Below are positions 57,598 through 64,000 of a stretch of 64,000 nucleotides of DNA, piece by piece (within the stretch, counting starts at the first letter, position 1; every line of letters starts with the position of its first letter). The notes beneath the pieces are model-generated. The model made no database searches. It saw nothing but the letters and a program-made list of their open reading frames with translations, and had not been told where the DNA came from. The DNA lies in contig SIJG01000040.1 in NCBI GenBank assembly GCA_023374025.1, positions 856,871 to 920,870 on the forward strand, read 5' to 3'. This DNA is from Heterodera schachtii. Its lineage: Eukaryota > Nematoda > Chromadorea > Rhabditida > Heteroderidae. The translations under genes were made by a program, and so were the position numbers.

Positions 57598-60514
57598 TAG
57601 GGAAGAATTTTCTGAAAAAAAAGATTAGATTTATTTTTAAGAAATAATTTTTAATAATTAAGAATATTTATATTTTACAGCCCCATTAACTTTTGTTTAA
57701 ATGTTTTTTTAAATTTTTAATTAAAAGAATTTTTGAAACAAATTATTTAAATTTTAATACATAATTAATTAATAATTAAGAATTTTCTTTTTTATGGCAA
57801 CTATTTTATTCTTTTTTTTTCAAAAAATTTTAAAAACCCATTTTAACCAATTAAGGATTAATTAAAAATGATTTTAAATCCAAAAATCGTCAATTTTATT
57901 ACCCCTGGTGAAAATTTAAATTGGTCAATATCCTATTTTAAAATGAAAAAAAGCTTGTGATTATGCGGTGCTTCCAATTAAAATTAATCAGAAATTGAAT
58001 TCCAAAAAATTTAAATGTGTTCAGCTGGAATTCTGTGTCGATTCATCAATTTTACTAATATAATTAAAACACAAATTAGAGGAAAACGAATTGAAAGAAA
58101 TTTTCTGACAAATAAAAAAAGCAATTAAAAATATTTAAATTTGTTTTATTTTTTTTTAATTGAAAATTCGTCATAAAAACTAATGAGTTCATTAATTCCT
58201 TAATTACCATTTTCCACTGCAATTTTTTTCATTGAAAAACCAAATTTAGCAATAATTTCCGCCTCATTTTGTTGCTTGACAATGTGAATGATTTCTTTCA
58301 TATACATTCTTTTGTTTTAATATTTTTAATTATATTTATATTAAAAAAATGGTATTTAAATGATATTTTTTGAAAAAAAATCCCATTTTCAGTTTATTTA
58401 TAATTAAAATTTAATAGCATTTTAATTCTCATAGGAATTAATTAATGCTGGTGTTTCATTTGCGTCATTCAAAATAAAAATGAATTAATTTAAAATTTTT
58501 AAAAATTACTTTATTCGCCATTTCCCCTCCATATAACTATTTGTTATCAAAATTATTTTTAGAAAATAATAAAGCAATAATTTAAAGGAATATACACATG
58601 ACTAATTATACTTAATCATGTATAATTGTGCAAATAATTAGAGTAAATTAGCATTTTTATGTGCCTTTCATTATGTATCATGGCAAATTATATGCAATCA
58701 TGTATAATTAGTAAATAATGAGAATAATTTGCCACTTTTTATGTGCCTGTTCATTTCTTCATTTAAAAATGGTTGTACTAATCTTTTAATGAGTGCAATA
58801 AATTTTAAATACTATTTCAACTAATTACCATTTTTAAATTTTACAAAACAAATAAATAGGGGCAAATTACACCAATCCCTCAATTGTGTGCCCTTTTTTT
58901 TTTACCTCAAAATGCCATTGCGAAAACACCTCAAATAATTGGAAAAGCGCTGGCCTTCCTTGCAAGCCTTTTTATTTTAGCATTTTTCCAAAATTTAGTC
59001 CTTGAAAAGCATAATTTGTTCTTGGAAAATTGCTCCCTGTTAAAAAGTTCTTTAATTAGTCGCAGATAATTATTTATGTCCATTACTTTTTGATTTTAAA
59101 TGAAACTGCTGGAACACCATTTTTCAAGGACAACATTGAAAGCGCACTTTAATATTCAAGGACCACATCTAAATCTTACTTTAATTTCAAGGACATCCCA
59201 TACCATAAGGACTGGCAAAAAAAAAACTAATTTTTTCCCATATTATTCGAATTAATTTTTTTTTCATTATTCCTAAAGGGTAGTGATAATTAATTCCCCA
59301 AACTAATAATTATTTTCACATGAATGGCATCAATTTCAATGTCTTTTGGCATTTGGCAACAAAAATAATTAAGCACGAAATTCTTTTTTGTTCATCATAA
59401 CCGCCTTTATTATTTCCTTTTCTTTATCCCAAAGATAAAAGGTAAGCCGACAAAGATCAAATTTTGAAAAGACAAAATGTCCAAAAGAGTCTTAGATAGA
59501 GGATTAAATAAAGTAATTAATTTTGAAAATTGGCATATAAAAGTGCCATTGAGACGACTTACGACCCCATTAATTAAATATTTAGTTGACCCTTTTCTGT
59601 TATCGTAACCCATAAAAGACAAAATATCCAATACAGTCACAAATAGAGGATTAAAGAGAGTAATTAATTTTGAAAATTGGCATATAAAAGTGCCATTGGG
59701 ACGTTGACCCCATTAAATAATTAAATATTTAATTGACACTTTTCTGTTATCGTAACCCATAAAAAACAAAGTACCCAAAACAGTCTCAGATAGAGGATTA
59801 AATAAAGCAATTAATTTAAAAAATTGGCATATAAAAGTGCCATTCGTTCAACGACGACGACCCCATTAATTAAATATTTAATTGCCACTTTTCTGTTATC
59901 GTAACCATAAAAGACAAAAATCCAAAACAGTCTTAGATAGAGCATTAAATAAAGTAATTAATTTTGAAAATTGGCATATAAAAGTGCCATTGGGACAAAA
60001 TGACCCCATTAGTTAAACATTTAATTGATACTTTTCTGTGTTATCGTAACTCAGTGAAATTATTTTTCAATAGCTAATTAAATTGGGCATTAAATTATAT
60101 GCTATTAAAATAAAATTACAATTTGTTACTCAAAAAGTGCCTGTGATCTTTTAGTTAAGTACATTTTTTACGTGGGAATTTTAAAGTTTCAAGCCTGTGC
60201 ATTTTTCAAAATTTTCATTTTCACAAAAATTTTCAGGAATTTTCAATGAGATGTACCGGGTGGTCGCTATTATATATAACGGAAATTTCCATTTTTATTT
60301 AAATATTTTGAAATTTAAGAATATGAAAAGGTTCCAAAATTTTCAAGAAATAAATGAATAATGAAAATAGGGAGCACCAACTTTGGCGCCGCGCAAAAAA
60401 TTCCAATCAAAAACAATTTTTGGCATTCGAACAAAGCGATTTAAAAAAAAATCGAATTAACGGTACAATTTTTTAATTTATTTTAATTTGGCAGAGCAAT
60501 TAAAATTTGCTTAA
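57598..60514. other. Intergenic, AT-rich, with possible small exon and tandem repeat
   Basis: Apart from the tandem repeat at 59410-60060 there is one exon-like piece on minus, 58308-58208. It runs from MYMKEIIHIVKQQNE to a GTAATT donor after VEN and has a faint HTH-like feel (IIAKFGFSMKKIA). No partner exon was found. The remainder shows nothing recognisable. Confidence 0.4.
59410..60060. repeat. About 147-bp tandem repeat, four copies
   Basis: The phrases GCATATAAAAGTGCCATT and CTGTTATCGTAAC recur at intervals of about 140-150 bp (the latter at about 59597, 59746, 59897 and 60038). They are joined by AGACAAAATATCCAAAACAG and AATAAAGTAATTAATTTTG variants. Copies are diverged by small indels. 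No coding potential. Confidence 0.85.
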
Positions 60515-63500
60515 ATGGATGTGTATCTGTTCCAACCGGATGTGTATGAGCAGTATTACAACTGCACCGGGTACAGTGTTGATTCAATCCCGATTGAGAA
60601 GCGTCGGCACATCATTCTTGGCATTCTGTTCATAGCGCTTGGCATTTTGTGTGAAGTCGGTGTAATTTAAAATTTTTCAAATTTTAAAATATCTATTTTT
60701 AAAAAATAGGTTCTCTACGTGCCGTGCATGATCGCCATCCGAAAGCACATGGATTCCACATGCTATCAGGTAATTAGTTATAGTAGGTACTTCGTCAGTC
60801 ATAATTTTGGCAAGTGATCGACCAAAAAGAAGTCAGCCCTCCGGGCACAATAGAATCCAAAATTTTTCAAATCCAGTCCCCCGAGTCTCGTTTTTTTTTT
60901 TGTCAGTAATATGCATCATTCTAAAGCAAAAGTAGCCATAACATCTCTGATTTTTAACCCAACTATATGTATAGCCCAAGGGCGTAGCCAGACCCTTGGC
61001 TTCGGGGCGGGCTTAAGTCAAAAATTCGATTTTTAGGGGTGTATTTTTCTTTTTTCAGTCGATTTTTAGGGGTGTATTTTTACTTTTTTGAAATCCCGAA
61101 TTAGGGGGTGTATTTTACAAAATTTTTTGCCGTCTTTCGCCAAAAAATTACTGTTTTTTGCCATTTTGGCCTCCATTTTTCAAAAATATGGTAAAATGGG
61201 GGTCCGGCGGTGCCGATAGGCGCCGCCGGAAATTTTTTGAGAGTTTTAATGCAATTTTGTTAAGAAAATTGCTTAAAATTTCAAAAAATTTACTGAAATT
61301 TTTTTACTTTTTTTGGTTTCGGGGGGGGGGGGGGGGGGCTTTAGCCCCCTAAGCCCCCCCCCCTGCCTACGCCCTTGGTATAGCCCTCCCTCATTACCCA
61401 TACTCGGGCAATTTGAAACCATGCCACGGAATTGGCACAATTTATGGATTAAATTCAAAAAATTTCGACTCTAATTAGAGAGGATATGGTTTCAAAAAAA
61501 AAAAAACAACAAACTCAGTGAAATTTAGGAATTTTTGCTGTTTGAATCAGGGGCCCTCAGAATAGTGTACTAATTAAATCCTTAATTGGCGCGCGCCACA
61601 GCTGATGTTCTACATTTCCATCGCGGACATGCTCTGTCTGACAGTGAATGCCATTGCCAATGGCTTTTTGGGACTCATTGGCGCGGTGTTTTGCACAATG
61701 CCAAATTTTATTTACATCGCTGGCGCATTTGGGCTATGTAAGTGTAAAAAAGAATTAAAAAAAAAAAAATCTAGGTAATAGTGAAGCCGGTGCCCTCCCC
61801 CCTTTTTGGAATAAAAATTTTTTTCTTCTAAAAAGTCGTGAAAACACATTTTATGGGGTTTAAGGGTCGCTCTGATCACGAATATGACATTCATTTCGAC
61901 CAATTTCGAACCCCTGACCCGAATTCGAACGAAAAGTGAAAAAATTCAAAATTTCCAATTTTCCATTTTTAGTCTAAGAATGGTTTAAATGACCGTTTAC
62001 TGAAGCACTAATGATATTCAGTGCGTTTTCGTGTATTTAAACAAAGTTTGAACAAAATCTGAAAATCGAAAAATTTTGAATTTTCGACTTAAAAAAACAA
62101 TGAAAATTATACGAAAATTTAAGAGTTTTCAGAAAATTTTCAAATTCTTAATAAAATACAATGGCTTCGTGATCTTGTAGCTTTTTGTGTGTAAGACAAG
62201 GATAATGACAGGATTCTGGAGTAAACAATCCTGGTTCATCCTGTCTTCCGAGCCTTACATATTTGGCAAAAAATGCCAGGATCAGAGTAGTCTTCTGGAA
62301 AGCTGAAACGGGAACATTTCATTTGCTGCCCTCCCTCGTCATTTCGTCCATGAAAATTTTTTAAAAAAAAGTTCTAACTTTCATATGGTTTTTTTAATTA
62401 AAAATATTAAATATTTTTTTAAAATAAATTCTTACAAAAAAATGATTTTTTCTTCTTTTTTTTTTTTTTGCAATTTCAAAGAAATCATTTTTTAAAAACC
62501 TGCTTTTTGAAAAATATACATTATTTTTTAGGATTCTATTATATAAAAAACAAATAAATTTAGAAACTAAACATTTTTAATTTTTTATTTTTTAGATTCT
62601 ATTATATAAAAAACAAATAAATTTAGAAACTAAACATTTTTAATTTTTACATGGCACAGCCCCTATTTTTTTATATATTTCAAAATTTAAATTTTAAACA
62701 TTTTGTAAAATCATTTTTAGCCATGTGGTGCTGTGAGACGGTGATGGAAATGACATTGGCATTCAACCGTTGTGTTGAGTTGTCCTCGGCACGTTGGGCT
62801 CGTCTGCTTTTCCAGGGCAAACGCATTTACCTGTGGATGCTTTTCCCGACCTTATACGGCTTTTACTACTTCTGGTACACCCAACCGCTGATTTTTAGCG
62901 GCATTTTCTTCTCATGGTTCTTCAACCCACATGTTGGATACATTGACGATTTTGGCAAAACGGTGAGTGCCAATGTTGTTGGTTTTTTTTTAAATTGAAA
63001 ATGATGAGTGCCAATGTGATTTTTTAAATTGGCAAAATAGTGAGTGCCAATGTGATAATTGGTAAAACGTGAGATTTTTTTTTTGTTTTTAATTGTCCAA
63101 TGGTTGCTAAAGGAATATCTATGCAATATAATTTTTGAAATAATCAAAAATTATTATTTTTTGATGGGATGAATTTATTATTTCTTTTTAGTATTACGTA
63201 ATAAAATATTAATTAAAATTTGTTCATCAAATGTGTATTTGAGAAAAAATATTTAAATATATTAAAAAAAATTAATTCAATTATTTAATCCATTAGATAG
63301 ATTAAATTAGAAAAATAAATTCAAAATTAAAATTTACAGTGAAATTTTTGCCTTTAAACTTGAAAATATTTTTAATTTTTGTTATTTTTCGAAAGTTGGG
63401 AAAATATAATTAAAGATTATAAAATAAAAAAATTTTAAAAATTAAAAAAAACTAATTATTTTGAGAATTAATAATTAATGTATTTAAATAAAATATTTCA

Positions 63501-63958
63501 ATTATTATCCATTTATTGATTAAATTAGCAAATAATAAACTAATTTAAAAATGCCTGTTTAATAATTTAATTTTTATTATTTTTTCAAAATTAGAAAAAT
63601 TCAATTAAATATAAATTAAAAAAGTATTAAAACTTATTCATTAGATTAGTCAAAGTTTTCATCACTCTCTCTATACGTCTGATCTCTCATTTTAGCACCC
63701 ACTTTCTCCATCTCTCTATTTCTCTGGCTAAAATTATAAACCCCCCGGCTCCATTAATGGGGATTTTCTTTAATTAACTAATTATAATTACAGTATCACA
63801 ATGATTTTCACACCTTTCACAATTACATTGTGATCAGCGTACTGACCAGTACCTACGCAGCATTTGGCCTCATTTTGTACTTCAAAAGTCGCAAAGTTCA
63901 CGCAGTATCCAGCAATGTAAATGCTCGAGAACAAACGTCACAAAGATCGCAGAATACG
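60515..63958 (+). CDS. Srt-family serpentine chemoreceptor (7TM GPCR), partial at the right edge
   Basis: Exons 60515-60655, 60710-60769, 61602-61737, 62721-62962 and 63794-63958 are in frame throughout; a GTAAGA donor at 63959 shows the gene continues past the window. The translation begins MDVYLFQPDVYEQYYNCTGY and shows features of nematode Srt receptors: YNC near the N-terminus, a first helix ending ILCEVLYVPC, the DSTCYQ loop, helix 2 with ISIADMLCL, helix 3 ending LAFNRCVEL, helix 4 with WMLFPTLYGFYYFW, and helix 5 with YIVISVLTSTYAAFGLILYF. Receptors of this class act in chemosensory neurons of nematodes. Helices 6 and 7 lie outside the window. The exon 1 donor (GTCGGT, 60656) was chosen because it gives phase 0 and the family-like spacing; an alternative at 60662 adds two residues. 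Introns carry repeats, including an hAT-element relic. Confidence 0.85.
61000..61110. repeat. AGGGGTGTATTTT repeat in an Srt intron
   Basis: Three short copies of AGGGGTGTATTTTT spaced by 30-50 bp, followed by a long G run at 61321. The same phrase occurs near 13546 and, inverted, near 46362, so it belongs to a dispersed repeat. Confidence 0.5.
61770..62000. mobile_element. Relic related to the 9648 hAT-like MITE, in an Srt intron
   Basis: It shares an ordered set of segments with 9720-9860: GGGTTTAAGGGTCG, ATTTCGACC, TCGAACCCC, CCCGAATTCGAAC and TAGTCTAAGAATGGTTTAA. Terminal repeats are degraded, so boundaries are approximate. Confidence 0.6.
62522..62645. repeat. 60-bp tandem duplication before an Srt exon
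   Basis: Two near-identical copies of ATTCTATTATATAAAAAACA, then AATAAATTTAGAAACTAAAC and ATTTTTAATTTT, lie head to tail in intron 3. The second copy ends about 75 bp before the acceptor at 62720. Confidence 0.9.
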
Positions 63959-64000
63959 GTAAGAAAAAATTTTTCCAGCATTTTTTTTACCAATTTTTCC

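Noticed and set aside
1..64000. CRISPR arrays, operons with ribosome binding sites, rRNA genes
   Set aside because: The window is eukaryotic. Tandem repeats lack spacers of CRISPR form, genes contain spliceosomal introns, and no rRNA-like sequence was seen.

Overview
This window comes from a eukaryotic genome, most likely a nematode. Genes are split into short exons by very AT-rich introns. Two families are recognisably nematode-like: an FGT-1-type facilitative glucose transporter (1799-6866, minus) and an Srt-family serpentine chemoreceptor (60515 to beyond the right edge, plus). Signal-peptide genes, an ShKT protein and repeated GC-AG introns fit a plant-parasitic tylenchid such as a cyst nematode. 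That placement is inference; nothing here fixes the species.

Left third (1-28.6 kb): a 69-bp satellite (1-1441), the 13-exon glucose transporter, then about 12 kb of repeats. These include hAT-like and Tc1-like MITEs, a foldback element and a roughly 31-bp minisatellite of about 34 copies. Next come the 3' exons of a multi-pass membrane protein (19150-20287, plus), a single-pass membrane protein with a CCGRVCC motif (20819-24871, minus), and an intergenic stretch holding a tRNA-derived SINE and an hAT-like MITE.

Middle (28.6-58 kb): a cluster dominated by predicted secreted proteins. Two paralogous minus-strand genes (37539-28681 and 50071-43300) each encode a signal peptide and a divergent J-domain with an HPD motif. 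A run of phase 1-1 micro-exons follows (17 in one gene, 7 in the other), then four helical C-terminal exons. Every junction in both models keeps frame, and the paralogs match exon by exon. Beside them lie two paralogous secreted proteins with four tandem helix-turn-helix-like modules (40730-39534 minus; 54430-55636 plus) and an intact orphan copy of their last exon (42454-42282). The cluster also holds a Ser/Thr-rich ShKT protein (53124-54056), a small Tyr/His-rich protein (51694-51963) and a Cys-rich secreted protein (57597-56730, minus).

Right end (58-64 kb): a roughly 147-bp tandem repeat, then the Srt receptor, truncated by the window edge.

The strongest candidate for something undescribed is the pair of secreted J-domain micro-exon genes. 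Their symmetric exon cassettes have been block-duplicated, and tandem-HTH secreted proteins sit next to them. The organisation recalls schistosome micro-exon genes, but I know of no description in nematodes of this exact architecture. No searches could be run, so novelty is unproven.
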